DNA of 62,002 nt from Trichlorobacter thiogenes (GTDB taxonomy: Bacteria; Desulfobacterota; Desulfuromonadia; Geobacterales; Pseudopelobacteraceae), in contig NZ_FUWR01000017.1 in assembly GCF_900167465.1 (NCBI RefSeq), forward strand, positions 2,501 through 64,502, written 5' to 3'. The stretch's first letter is position 1; each line of letters starts with the position of its first letter. Shown one piece after another: positions 39,992 through 48,425 of the stretch. A program made the position numbers and the translations under genes. The notes under the pieces are model-generated. The model saw nothing but the letters and a program-made list of their open reading frames with translations, was not told the DNA's origin and did not search any database.

Positions 39992-40420
39992 CGTCTCCCC
40001 TTGCCTTGGTAGCTGCGACTGTCACAACCAGCAGAAATGAGCTGCCGTATAAGTGTACCACAAAATTTAAAAACTGCTCGAACCGGTGGGCAGGGCAGTT
40101 TTTGCGGGTTTTGATAGACGCCCCTACACAATTCAAAGCGGTTTATGAAGCCGGACATAATTCATACAAGCGGGCTACACGTAGAAAGCAGGAAAGCAGC
40201 AGTTGAAAACTGGAAACAACGTCTATATACTGCCACGAGATGTTTGAAATTTTAGAGTGGCTGGTCCCTGATTCAACTTCCAACTCCCACTTGATTGTTG
40301 ATCGAAAACTTACCAGTTGTTTCCCGTTTCTGACTTGAGTGTTTTGATAAAACCTGATGAACCAGAAAAGTGCAGATAGTTATGGAGTCAGTCGTTTCTA
40401 ATTTTAATAAAAGGTCGCAA
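39992..40420. other. Intergenic region between divergent genes, no gene seen
   Basis: About 430 nt separate the minus-strand binding-protein gene from the plus-strand L,D-transpeptidase. It should hold promoters for both directions. I see no convincing -35/-10 pair (only a tatact box near 40229-40234), no RNA gene and no coding sequence with codon-like composition. Confidence 0.5.
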
Positions 40421-41269
40421 ATGCGTTTGAGCCATCGGCTGGTGCTGGTGGCTTTTTTTACTGCGCTGATAACCGGCGGCTGGCTGATCTGGGAGATAGA
40501 CGCGGTTGATCCCCCTGCCGCCTCCCCAACGGACAAGGCGCAGGAAGATCTGTCCCGGATTGAGTATCCTAGCCAGAAAGGGATGCGTTGGCATCCTCGC
40601 TTTATTCGTCCCCATGAGACCCTTGAATCGCTTTACGGCAAGGACTGGATCTGGGTGGCCCGTTTCAACCGGGTTGATCGGCGGCATGTCTATCCCGGCA
40701 TGACCATCAAGGAACCGGAGCGGATGGAGGATATTCGTGGTTATACGCCGTTGCCAAAGGAACTTCCTGAGGCAAAGGCCCATCGTAAGTATATTCTGCT
40801 GGATCTGACTGAACAGTGGATCGGCGCCTATGAACGGGGTGTGCTGAAGTTTTCCATGCCTGCAGCCACCGGTAAGGCTGGCACAGAAACCCCGGTTGGC
40901 ACCTTCAGGATTGATGCTCGCCATCAGACCCATACCTCTTCGCTCTATAAGATCAACGGTGAAGAGGGGGATCAGTATCCGATGGACTATGCCCTGCGTT
41001 TTCATATTGATGAAAAAAATATCGGCTACTATATCCATGCCCGTGATCTGCCAGGGCGACCGGCTTCCCACGGTTGCGTCGGCCTGTATGATGAAGAGAT
41101 GCAGGAACGTACCTTTGGTATGCCGGAAGAGCCGGTTCTGGTGGACTCTCGCAAGATGTATGAGTGGGCGGTCCCTGACAGTGAATACGGCGATGATTAT
41201 GGCGATTTTGAAGAGATTGATAATGGCCCGGTGCTTGAGGTGCGAGGCACCCTGCCGGTGTACCGCTAA
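40421..41269 (+). CDS. L,D-transpeptidase (YkuD domain)
   Basis: Periplasmic or anchored L,D-transpeptidase expected to make 3-3 peptidoglycan crosslinks or attach lipoprotein. From ATG 40421 (282 aa) it starts MRLSHRLVLVAFFTALITGG, a signal anchor. The YkuD domain spans about 125-240, with the catalytic motif HARDLPGRPASHGCVGL and nucleophile Cys219. The in-frame ATGs at 40370 and 40382 lack a good ribosome site, whereas aaaagg precedes 40421. The acidic C-terminus (YGDDYGDFEEIDNG) is unusual. It lies just upstream of murA. Confidence 0.9.
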   Translation: MRLSHRLVLVAFFTALITGGWLIWEIDAVDPPAASPTDKAQEDLSRIEYPSQKGMRWHPRFIRPHETLESLYGKDWIWVARFNRVDRRHVYPGMTIKEPERMEDIRGYTPLPKELPEAKAHRKYILLDLTEQWIGAYERGVLKFSMPAATGKAGTETPVGTFRIDARHQTHTSSLYKINGEEGDQYPMDYALRFHIDEKNIGYYIHARDLPGRPASHGCVGLYDEEMQERTFGMPEEPVLVDSRKMYEWAVPDSEYGDDYGDFEEIDNGPVLEVRGTLPVYR

Positions 41270-41351
41270 GTTGTTGGTGTTTTTTCTTTTCCTGGCGCTT
41301 GTACTAGGCTAGTATGACACGTTATTTTATTTCAATTCGAGGCACCTATCT

Positions 41352-42608
41352 GTGGATAAACTGATTATTAACGGCGGCAGGAAGCTGAAGGGCGAAGTAA
41401 CGGTCAGCGGCTCAAAGAACGCCTCCCTGCCGATCTGTATCGCTGCTGCCCTGGCTCCCGGCGCCAGCACCATCACCAATGTTCCCCGTCTGCGTGACAT
41501 CACCACCACGGCAAAACTGCTGGAATCTTTGGGCGCAACCATTGAACGTCACGAGAATACCATGCGGATTGATGCCGGTACCATTAACACCGTTGAGGCA
41601 ACCTATGATCTGGTCAAGACCATGCGGGCCTCGGTGCTGGTGCTGGGACCGCTGTTGGCCCGTTTTGGCCGCTCACGGGTCTCTCTGCCCGGTGGTTGTG
41701 CCATCGGTGCCCGCCCGATTGATCAACACCTGAAAGGCCTCAAGGCATTGGGCGCCGAGATCACGCTTGAGCATGGCTATGTTGAGGCGATTGCCAAGAA
41801 AGGGCTGAAGGGCGCCCGGATTAACTTTGATGTCTCCACCGTGGGTGGCACTGAACATCTGATGATGGCAGCTGCCATTGCCAAAGGTGAAAGTATTCTG
41901 GAAAACGCTGCCCGTGAGCCTGAGATCGCTGACCTGGCTGATTACCTGAACCGGATGGGGGCCAAGATTGAAGGGGCTGGTACTGACACGATCCGTATTC
42001 AGGGGGTATCCGAATTGACCCCGGCTGCCTATGAGGTGATGCCGGACCGGATTGAGGCTGGCACCTTTATGTGCGCAGCAGCGATCACCGGCGGTGATGT
42101 GAAGATTAAGGGGATGAAGCTGGAGCATCTGGATGCCCTGACCTTCAAGCTGATGGATGCCGGGGTGGAGATCACCAACCGCAACGACGTTGTGCGAGTG
42201 AAAGGCCCACGCAGACCACAGGCGGTTAATATCAAGACTCGCCCCTATCCCGGATTTGCAACTGACATGCAGGCTCAGTTTATGGCCTTGATGTGTGTGG
42301 CAGAGGGTGCCAGTGTGATCTCGGAGAACATCTTTGAAAATCGTTTCATGCACGTTTCCGAGCTGCAGCGCTTTGGTGCTGATATTACGGTAGAAGGTAA
42401 CTCAGCCACGGTCAAAGGGGTCAAGAAACTGTCCGGTGCGCCGGTCATGGCAACCGACCTGCGGGCCTCGGCCTGTCTGGTGCTTGCCGGTCTGGCAGCG
42501 GAAGGAACCACCGAGATCCAGCGCATCTACCACCTGGATCGCGGCTATGAACAGATCGAAACCAAGCTTGCCGGTCTGGGAGCAGATATCAAGCGGGTGC
42601 CTGAATAA
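41352..42608 (+). CDS. murA: UDP-N-acetylglucosamine 1-carboxyvinyltransferase
   Basis: First committed step of peptidoglycan synthesis: transfers enolpyruvate from PEP to UDP-GlcNAc. The 418-aa EPSP-synthase-fold protein has active-site Cys116 in [16 protein letters not shown], the residue attacked by fosfomycin, and an early Lys/Asn in [11 protein letters not shown]. The start is GTG 41352 ([12 protein letters not shown]). The last base of its stop is the first base of hisG, a coupling of murA with his genes also known in other bacteria. Confidence 0.97.
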   Translation: MDKLIINGGRKLKGEVTVSGSKNASLPICIAAALAPGASTITNVPRLRDITTTAKLLESLGATIERHENTMRIDAGTINTVEATYDLVKTMRASVLVLGPLLARFGRSRVSLPGGCAIGARPIDQHLKGLKALGAEITLEHGYVEAIAKKGLKGARINFDVSTVGGTEHLMMAAAIAKGESILENAAREPEIADLADYLNRMGAKIEGAGTDTIRIQGVSELTPAAYEVMPDRIEAGTFMCAAAITGGDVKIKGMKLEHLDALTFKLMDAGVEITNRNDVVRVKGPRRPQAVNIKTRPYPGFATDMQAQFMALMCVAEGASVISENIFENRFMHVSELQRFGADITVEGNSATVKGVKKLSGAPVMATDLRASACLVLAGLAAEGTTEIQRIYHLDRGYEQIETKLAGLGADIKRVPE

Positions 42609-43249
42609 TGAATAATCAACTGACGATTGCTATTCCCAAGGGGCGTATCCTGACCGAGTCGATTGAGCTGTTTGCAAAGATCGGCATCCATCTGGAAACC
42701 ATGCTGGAGGATTCCCGCAAGCTGATTTTTGAATACCCTGAACAGAACCTACGGGCCTTGATTGTACGGGCCACCGATGTCCCCACCTACGTGGAATACG
42801 GCTGTGCCGACCTGGGGATTGTGGGTAAGGATACCCTGCTGGAGCAGGACAAGGATCTTTACGAGCCGTTGGACCTCAAGTTCGGTTACTGCCGGATGAT
42901 GGTGGCAGAGCCGGTTAATCTGGCCAAAAGTGATGATCCTGGCCGCTGGTCCCATATCCGGGTGGCCACCAAATATCCCCATGTGGCAGAGAAGTACTTT
43001 GCCTCCAAAGGGGTGCAGGCCGAGATCATCAAGCTGTACGGTTCCATCGAACTGGGGCCGTTAGTGGGGCTTTCGGAGCGGATTGTGGATCTGGTCTCCA
43101 CCGGTGAAACACTGCGTCAGAACGGTCTGGTGGAAGTAGAGACCATTGCTGAGATTACCACCCGCCTGGTGGTGAACCGGGCCTCGCTCAAGACCAAGCA
43201 CCAGCGGATTCGCGGGATTATCGACGGGCTGGAAAGGGTTATCAGCTAA
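42608..43249 (+). CDS. hisG: ATP phosphoribosyltransferase, short form
   Basis: First step of histidine synthesis. The 213-aa protein contains LTIAIPKGRILTES, the switch-like YVEYGCADLGIVGKDTL, and the PRPP-binding VSTGETLRQNGL. It is the short form, which lacks the C-terminal regulatory ACT-like domain of the long enzyme (about 290 aa) and normally needs HisZ as partner. HisZ is not in the window. It shares one base with the murA stop. Confidence 0.96.
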   Translation: MNNQLTIAIPKGRILTESIELFAKIGIHLETMLEDSRKLIFEYPEQNLRALIVRATDVPTYVEYGCADLGIVGKDTLLEQDKDLYEPLDLKFGYCRMMVAEPVNLAKSDDPGRWSHIRVATKYPHVAEKYFASKGVQAEIIKLYGSIELGPLVGLSERIVDLVSTGETLRQNGLVEVETIAEITTRLVVNRASLKTKHQRIRGIIDGLERVIS

Positions 43250-43269
43250 CTGGGGTGAATGGAGTTTTT

Positions 43270-43443
43270 ATGGCGACCTCTATCTTGATAGAGCAAAACC
43301 GGAATGAGCAGCGTAAGGAAATGTCCGGAAAAACTCCGGCTGAACGCCTGCTGATCGCTCTCGAGCTGTCTGATATCTGTCTGTTGCTGAGTAATGCTGC
43401 ACGACTGGCTTTGGAGAAAGAACGTGCTGCTGCAAAAGCTTGA
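43270..43443 (+). CDS. Small protein (57 aa) paired with nucleotidyltransferase
   Basis: A 57-codon ORF from ATG 43270 with ggag 5 nt upstream; an in-frame GTG at 43255 would add five residues. The product is helical and charged: a Glu/Asn/Arg-rich start, then TPAERLLIALELSDICLLLSNAARLALEKE. The segment TPAERL-ALELSD has the look of small proteins I associate with nucleotidyltransferase genes, but I cannot name the family. Its last 20 nt overlap the nucleotidyltransferase start, implying coupled translation. It may be a partner or antitoxin-like protein; this is unproven. Confidence 0.6.
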   Translation: MATSILIEQNRNEQRKEMSGKTPAERLLIALELSDICLLLSNAARLALEKERAAAKA

Positions 43444-43930
43444 TACCGTTATTGAGCTGTTGTCTGGTCTGCGCGACACTGGTTGTATCAGCGGCTTTAC
43501 GTTGATTGGGGGACTGGCTGTTTCTGCCTGGAGTACGCCGCGCGCAACGAGAGATATTGATCTGCTGATACTTGTGGATACCGACAAACTTCAGCAAATA
43601 GTAACGGCTTTCTGTGATGCCGGTTTGCATGCCGAGCTGCGACGTGGAGATTATGACGATCCGGTTCCCTATCTTATCCGCGCCGATGCTGTTGATCTAC
43701 TGATCGCCACCAAGGCATATGAAGCAGAGGCAATACGGCAGAGTATCGCAATAGATATTGCAGGGAAAACGGTGCCTGTAGTTTCGCCAGAATTTCTGAT
43801 TATTCTCAAACTTAAGGCCGGAGGCCCCCAAGACCTGCTTGATGTAGAGGAACTGCTTGCCTCTGGGCTGGTAAACCGCGCGCTATTAGGAGAGCTGGCA
43901 GCTCGTTATAAAGTTGCACTGACACAATAA
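43424..43930 (+). CDS. Nucleotidyltransferase-fold protein
   Basis: A 168-aa protein of the DNA polymerase beta-type nucleotidyltransferase superfamily. It shows the GG motif in TLIGGLAVSAWS, the two metal-binding acidic residues in TRDIDLLIL, and a later Asp in DAVDLLIAT. The C-terminal SPEFLIILKLKAGGPQDLLDVEELL matches the AbiEii/MNT-like group. GTG 43424 has ggag 7 nt upstream and is preferred to the ATG at 43394, which has no such site. It lies within the his operon between hisG and hisD with no link to histidine synthesis. Proteins of this fold include toxins and resistance enzymes; the activity here is unknown. Confidence 0.8.
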   Translation: MLLQKLDTVIELLSGLRDTGCISGFTLIGGLAVSAWSTPRATRDIDLLILVDTDKLQQIVTAFCDAGLHAELRRGDYDDPVPYLIRADAVDLLIATKAYEAEAIRQSIAIDIAGKTVPVVSPEFLIILKLKAGGPQDLLDVEELLASGLVNRALLGELAARYKVALTQ

Positions 43931-43948
43931 GATTACAGGAGTTTCATC

Positions 43949-45247
43949 GTGCTGTTTCTTGATATCAATGACACTGATTTTGATACCCGCTTTGCTGCCA
44001 TCCTGACCCGTGGCGAGGAGACCTCGCTGCAGGTGACTGAGGTGGTGCAAGGGATTATCAAGGATATCCGCAGCAGTGGTGATGATGCCCTGCTGGAGTA
44101 CACCAACCGTTTTGATCGTCTGGGGCTGGCCGATGCCGCTGGGCTTGAGATCAGTTCAGCCGAGATCGAGGCAGCCATGGCCGCCGTACCTGCCGATGAT
44201 CTGGCTGCCCTGCAACTGGCGGTTGAGCGGGTGGCCCGCTTCCATGAAAAACAGAAGCAGCAGACCTGGCTCTCAACCGAAGAAAGCGATATCCTGCTGG
44301 GCCAGAAGGTAACCCCATTGAATCGGGTTGGCATCTATGTGCCGGGTGGCAAGGCCAGCTACCCCAGCAGCGTGATCATGAACGCCGTGCCGGCCAAGGT
44401 GGCCGGGGTCAAAGAGATCATCATGGTCTGCCCCACACCGGGTAATGAGATCAATCCGGCTGTGCTGGCTGCAGCAAAACTTGCTGGCGTGGATCGGATC
44501 TTCCGGGTTGGCGGTGCCCAGGCCGTGGCTGCCCTGGCCTATGGCACTGCCAGTATTCCCAAGGTGGATAAGATCACCGGGCCGGGTAATATCTATGTGG
44601 CCACTGCCAAACAGCTGGTCTTTGGTCAGGTGGGGATTGACATGATCGCTGGTCCCAGTGAGATCCTGGTGATCAATGATGGCTCCGGCAATCCAGCCCA
44701 CATTGCAGCTGATCTGCTGTCACAGGCCGAGCACGATGAACTGGCTTCCTCGATCCTGATCACTACGGACCGTGGTTTTGGTGAAAAGGTCGTCGCCGAG
44801 GTAGAGCGCCAGCTGGCACTGCTCTCCCGCGAGTCCATTGCACGGGCTTCATGGGATAAGTTTGGTGCTGTGATCGTGGCAGGCTCGATTGAAGAGGCTG
44901 CAGCATTTTCTAACCGAATCGCACCTGAACACCTTGAACTGGCTGTGGCCGACCCATTCGGCCTGCTGCCGTTGATCGACAATGCCGGCGCCATCTTCAT
45001 GGGCCACTGGACCCCGGAGGCAGCCGGAGATTATCTGGCCGGTCCCAACCATACCCTGCCCACTGGCGGTACTGCCCGCTTCTTCTCACCGCTCTCTGTG
45101 GATGACTTTGTCAAGAAATCCTCCATTATCAGCTTCTCTGAGCAGGGGCTGAAACGGCTGGGTAGTCGGATCGTACAGATTGCCGGGCTGGAAGGGCTGG
45201 AGGCCCATGCGAGGTCGGTCAGTCTGCGGTTGGAGGATGGTAAATGA
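43949..45247 (+). CDS. hisD: Histidinol dehydrogenase
   Basis: Performs the last two oxidations to histidine, NAD- and Zn-dependent. The 432-aa protein contains [20 protein letters not shown], the glycine-rich [23 protein letters not shown], and AEHDELASS, with Zn ligands and the His/Glu catalytic region near residue 320 (APEHLEL). The start is GTG 43949 behind acagga. It overlaps hisC by 4 nt. Confidence 0.97.
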   Translation: MLFLDINDTDFDTRFAAILTRGEETSLQVTEVVQGIIKDIRSSGDDALLEYTNRFDRLGLADAAGLEISSAEIEAAMAAVPADDLAALQLAVERVARFHEKQKQQTWLSTEESDILLGQKVTPLNRVGIYVPGGKASYPSSVIMNAVPAKVAGVKEIIMVCPTPGNEINPAVLAAAKLAGVDRIFRVGGAQAVAALAYGTASIPKVDKITGPGNIYVATAKQLVFGQVGIDMIAGPSEILVINDGSGNPAHIAADLLSQAEHDELASSILITTDRGFGEKVVAEVERQLALLSRESIARASWDKFGAVIVAGSIEEAAAFSNRIAPEHLELAVADPFGLLPLIDNAGAIFMGHWTPEAAGDYLAGPNHTLPTGGTARFFSPLSVDDFVKKSSIISFSEQGLKRLGSRIVQIAGLEGLEAHARSVSLRLEDGK

Positions 45248-46296
45248 GTCCACTACGCCCCCCCATCGCATCCATGGCAGGCTACGTGCCTGGCTTTCAG
45301 CCACCTGACATCGCCTCCTGGATCAAGCTGAACACCAATGAGAACCCCTATCCGCCATCGCCAAAGGTAAAAGAGGCGATTCTGGCTGAGCTGGGTGATG
45401 ATGCTGCACTGCTGCGGACCTACCCCAGCGCCTCCAGTGAAAAGCTACGTCAGGCTGCGGCAGAACTGTACGGTTTTGATCCTTCCTGGATCATCATGGC
45501 CAATGGCTCTGATGAGGTGTTGAATAACCTGATTCGTGCCTGTGCCGGAGAAGGGGAGGAGATCGCGTATGTGCATCCTTCCTACTCCTACTACGCCACC
45601 CTGGCCGAGATTCAGGGCGCTAAAGTCCGCACCTTTGGTCTGACTGAGGACTTCAGGATTGCTGATTTTCCAGAGCGCTACAGCGGCAAGCTGTTCTTTC
45701 TGACCACCCCCAACTCACCGCTGGGCTTTGCTTTTCCGCTTGCCTATGTGGAGGAGTTGGCCACCCGCTGCGATGGTCTGCTGGTAGTGGATGAAGCCTA
45801 TGCCGATTTCAACGACTGCAATGCCCTTGATCTGGTCAGACGGTACCCCAATGTAGTGGTTACCCGTACCTTGTCCAAGAGCTATGCCCTGGCTGGCATG
45901 CGGCTTGGTCTGGCAATTGCCCGGCCTGAAATCATCGCTGCTTTGGATAAAATTCGTGATCACTACAACCTGGATCGTCTGGCCCAGGCCGCTTGTGTTG
46001 CTGCGCTGCAGGATCAGGACTATTTCAAAAAGCGGTGTGAGCAGGTGGTGGCTACCCGGCAGTTTTTTGTAACAGAGTTGCAATCTTTGGGATATGCGGT
46101 ATTAGAATCAGCTGGGAACTTTGTTTTTGCATCGCCACCGGACCGGAATGGGCGGCGGGTCTATGATGGCCTGTATGCGCGTAAAATTTTGGTGCGTCAT
46201 TTCAGTGATCCATTGCTTAGTCATGGTCTGCGGATTTCAATCGGCACCCGTGAAGAGATAGAGCAGACCCTGAGTGCGCTCAGGGATATCGGTTAA
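45244..46296 (+). CDS. hisC: Histidinol-phosphate aminotransferase
   Basis: PLP-dependent transaminase of histidine synthesis. The 350-aa fold-type I enzyme has [13 protein letters not shown] at the N-terminus, [14 protein letters not shown] near residue 83, VDEAYADF near 183, and the PLP-lysine region [14 protein letters not shown]. It overlaps hisD by 4 nt. HisC and aromatic aminotransferases can overlap in specificity; the operon supports HisC. Confidence 0.95.
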   Translation: MSPLRPPIASMAGYVPGFQPPDIASWIKLNTNENPYPPSPKVKEAILAELGDDAALLRTYPSASSEKLRQAAAELYGFDPSWIIMANGSDEVLNNLIRACAGEGEEIAYVHPSYSYYATLAEIQGAKVRTFGLTEDFRIADFPERYSGKLFFLTTPNSPLGFAFPLAYVEELATRCDGLLVVDEAYADFNDCNALDLVRRYPNVVVTRTLSKSYALAGMRLGLAIARPEIIAALDKIRDHYNLDRLAQAACVAALQDQDYFKKRCEQVVATRQFFVTELQSLGYAVLESAGNFVFASPPDRNGRRVYDGLYARKILVRHFSDPLLSHGLRISIGTREEIEQTLSALRDIG

Positions 46297-46310
46297 CAAG
46301 GAGGAGTAGC

Positions 46311-46724
46311 ATGCAGCTTTCTGAGATGCACACCCGTTGTGGCCAATGTCATTTTAACTATTCACGGATTGATACCGAGGCCTGGGGGCGCTTTAGTTCC
46401 CGCCGGATTATGTGTCCGATCTGTGGCTGGACCGTGTATGAAGAACATCGCTGGGAGGAAAACGGCGAATCCGTACTGATGAAACGGAATGAGGCCCAGG
46501 GGTTTGGGGCTTACCGCCTGATCCCGCCGGGAGGCTACACCGGCTACAACGCCTTTCATTCAGAGCCGCCCCCGGAAGTGCTTAATAACATCAAGGAGCT
46601 GCTGACTGAAAAAGGCTGGAAGGGGTACCTTTCCATCTGGGACAGTAAGGAAAAGAAGGCGATGTTGGTGACCGGGCATCCGCTGAACAAGTTTGATCTG
46701 GTAGGAGCAAATGGTAGCAAGTGA
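46311..46724 (+). CDS. Zinc-ribbon protein of unknown function in the his operon
   Basis: A 137-aa soluble protein with an N-terminal four-cysteine zinc ribbon: Cys10/Cys13 (CGQC) and Cys35/Cys38 (CPIC). The rest is Gly-, Pro- and Trp-rich ([21 protein letters not shown]). A very good aaggagg site precedes the ATG. It lies between hisC and hisB, 14 nt after the former, so it is presumably co-expressed. CGQCH also fits a heme motif, but there is no signal peptide and the second pair lacks His, so heme binding is unlikely. I do not recognise a family. Confidence 0.75.
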   Translation: MQLSEMHTRCGQCHFNYSRIDTEAWGRFSSRRIMCPICGWTVYEEHRWEENGESVLMKRNEAQGFGAYRLIPPGGYTGYNAFHSEPPPEVLNNIKELLTEKGWKGYLSIWDSKEKKAMLVTGHPLNKFDLVGANGSK

Positions 46725-46732
46725 GGAGTGTT

Positions 46733-47320
46733 ATGAAGCGAACAGCAGAGATTGATCGCAGTACTTCGGAAACAAGGATTCACCTTAAACTGACCATTGA
46801 CGGCACCGGCCTGTCGGCTATCCGTACTACGGTTCCGTTTCTTGATCATATGCTGCACCTGTTTGCCCGCCATGGCCTGTTTGATCTGACCGTAGAGGCC
46901 CAGGGGGATATTGATATCGACTTCCACCACACGGTTGAGGATATCGGTATTGTGCTGGGTGAGGCGTTTCGTCAGGCTCTGGGGGATAAAAAGGGGATTG
47001 TCCGTTACGGTACCGCTCGGATTCCAATGGATGAGACCTTGGCGGATGTGACCGTTGATCTCTCAGGACGTCCCTATCTGGTCTATAATGTAGATCTGCC
47101 CAAGGTGAAAGTTGGTGAGTTTGATGCAGAACTGGCCCGCGAGTTTTTTCAGGCCTTTGCCAATAACTGCGGCTGTAACCTGCACCTGAACCTGCTCTAT
47201 GGAGAGAATGTCCACCATATTATTGAGGCCTGTTTTAAAGGGTTTGGCAGGTCTCTGGATAGCGCTACCCGCCAGGATTCCCGCCTGCATGGGGTTATGT
47301 CCACCAAAGGTGTCCTGTAG
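46733..47320 (+). CDS. hisB: Imidazoleglycerol-phosphate dehydratase
   Basis: Dehydrates imidazole glycerol phosphate in histidine synthesis. The 195-aa enzyme is the monofunctional type and has the Mn-binding motifs [28 protein letters not shown] and [18 protein letters not shown]. The ATG at 46733 follows gaggag and gives the usual length; GTG 46721 would lie inside the preceding gene end. It is the last his gene here: a terminator follows, so hisH, hisA, hisF and hisI must be elsewhere. Confidence 0.97.
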   Translation: MKRTAEIDRSTSETRIHLKLTIDGTGLSAIRTTVPFLDHMLHLFARHGLFDLTVEAQGDIDIDFHHTVEDIGIVLGEAFRQALGDKKGIVRYGTARIPMDETLADVTVDLSGRPYLVYNVDLPKVKVGEFDAELAREFFQAFANNCGCNLHLNLLYGENVHHIIEACFKGFGRSLDSATRQDSRLHGVMSTKGVL

Positions 47321-47343
47321 CTTTTAAAGCCGGATTGATCTGA

Positions 47344-47384
47344 AAAAAAGAGGGGCAGCCTGTTCAGGCCTGCCCCTCTTTTTT
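47344..47384. terminator. Bidirectional terminator between hisB and the CpoB-like gene
   Basis: A perfect 15-bp stem (aaaaaagaggggcag at 47344-47358 with ctgcccctctttttt at 47370-47384) has an A run on one side and a T run on the other, so it can stop transcription from both convergent genes. Confidence 0.92.
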
Positions 47385-47403
47385 GTAGCAATAGTTTTAA
47401 GGC

Positions 47404-48219
47404 CTACTTTACTTCTTTCAATAATACCTTGGCCTTTTTTGCCTCATCACTCTTGGGGTAATCAGCTATCAGGCGTTTTAACAGGTACTGGGTGCTCTTC
47501 AGGTCCTTTAGCGCCTTGAAGGAAAGTGCCTGCTTCAACATTGCAGCCGGTGCCTTTTCCTTTTTGGGATACTGCTTAACCACTTCCTGAAATTCAAGGA
47601 TAGCCTGCTCATAGTTCTTCTCACCGTAATAGGTTTCCCCTATCCAGTAACGGGCATTGGGTACCAGATCATGGCCGGCATTTTTTTCAATGAAGCCTGC
47701 CAACTGGGTGCGGGCGCTGGGCATGTCGCCAGCCTTGAATGCCTCAAGGCCTTTCAGGTACAGGGCGTCAGCTCCGGCCTCCTTACCTGTGGAACCAGCC
47801 CCTTGAGCGACCTCTTTCATCCGCTTGTTCAGTTCATCCAGTGCTACCTGCAGTTTAACGATCCGGTCTTCAAGCGCCACAATGCGGCGGTCAGAGTCTT
47901 CGCGGTAACGAGCCAGATCTTCAGTAGGTTTCTTGGTAGCAAGACCTTGATCATCCAGTTTACCAGCCATGACCTGCAGATCTGACTTGAGGCTGTCAAT
48001 GTTGGCCTGAAGGTCAGCATCGCCCTTGCGTAGTGCGGCAAAATCAGCCTTAAAGGTTTTTTCGCCTTCCCGCGCTGTGCCCAGGTCTTTTTCGATGGTG
48101 TAAATACGATTTTTGGTTTCGTCAATATCACGGCGAACCGCCTCAACAGATCCTGTTGAAGCGCAGCCGGCTGTTAATGCGGCCATCAAACAGCCAGATA
48201 GAATCCAGACTACTTTCAT
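47404..48219 (-). CDS. CpoB/YbgF-like lipoprotein with TPR repeats
   Basis: A 271-aa lipoprotein precursor. The signal peptide starts MKVVWILSGCLMAALTAGCA, with lipobox LTAG-Cys. A coiled-coil domain (about residues 30-135) is followed by TPR repeats (about 150-270; ALYLKGLEAFKAGDMPSARTQ, then YWIGETYYGEKNYEQAILEF). This order matches CpoB/YbgF, which coordinates peptidoglycan synthesis with Tol-Pal. The ATG at 48219 follows gcaggggg; a longer frame to 48339 has no signal peptide. No tol or pal gene lies nearby, which is unusual for this family. Confidence 0.85.
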   Translation of the reverse strand: MKVVWILSGCLMAALTAGCASTGSVEAVRRDIDETKNRIYTIEKDLGTAREGEKTFKADFAALRKGDADLQANIDSLKSDLQVMAGKLDDQGLATKKPTEDLARYREDSDRRIVALEDRIVKLQVALDELNKRMKEVAQGAGSTGKEAGADALYLKGLEAFKAGDMPSARTQLAGFIEKNAGHDLVPNARYWIGETYYGEKNYEQAILEFQEVVKQYPKKEKAPAAMLKQALSFKALKDLKSTQYLLKRLIADYPKSDEAKKAKVLLKEVK

Positions 48220-48282
48220 AGGTGCCCCCTGCGGATGAACGTACGTTACATGAAGAGACTTTATACCATGTCCGATCTTGTG

Positions 48283-48361
48283 TTGACAAGCGTGCCGTTG
48301 GGGTGGCAATAGACGGATTTTGTACTTTTCAATTGACAAACAAGGTGGATTCTTTTAACAA
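48283..48361 (+). promoter_or_regulatory. Possible promoter region of the pyrophosphatase gene
   Basis: Two perfect TTGACA hexamers occur at 48283-48288 and 48333-48338 in the 206-nt gap before the pyrophosphatase gene. The second has TAACAA 17 nt downstream (48356-48361). The -10 matches are poor, so this is a weak prediction. Confidence 0.35.
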
Positions 48362-48425
48362 TTTTCCGTTTGGGTTTTGGCTGATTAACGTCGTTGGTGC
48401 GTTTATTACATTCGGGAGGTTTGGT

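Noticed and set aside
46338-46352. CGQCH heme-c-like motif in the his-operon protein
   Set aside because: No signal peptide, and a second CxxC without His completes a zinc ribbon, so a cytoplasmic zinc site is more likely.
48222-48425. N-terminal extension of the pyrophosphatase from 48222
   Set aside because: The extension has no membrane-helix pattern of the family, and gggagg sits correctly before ATG 48426.
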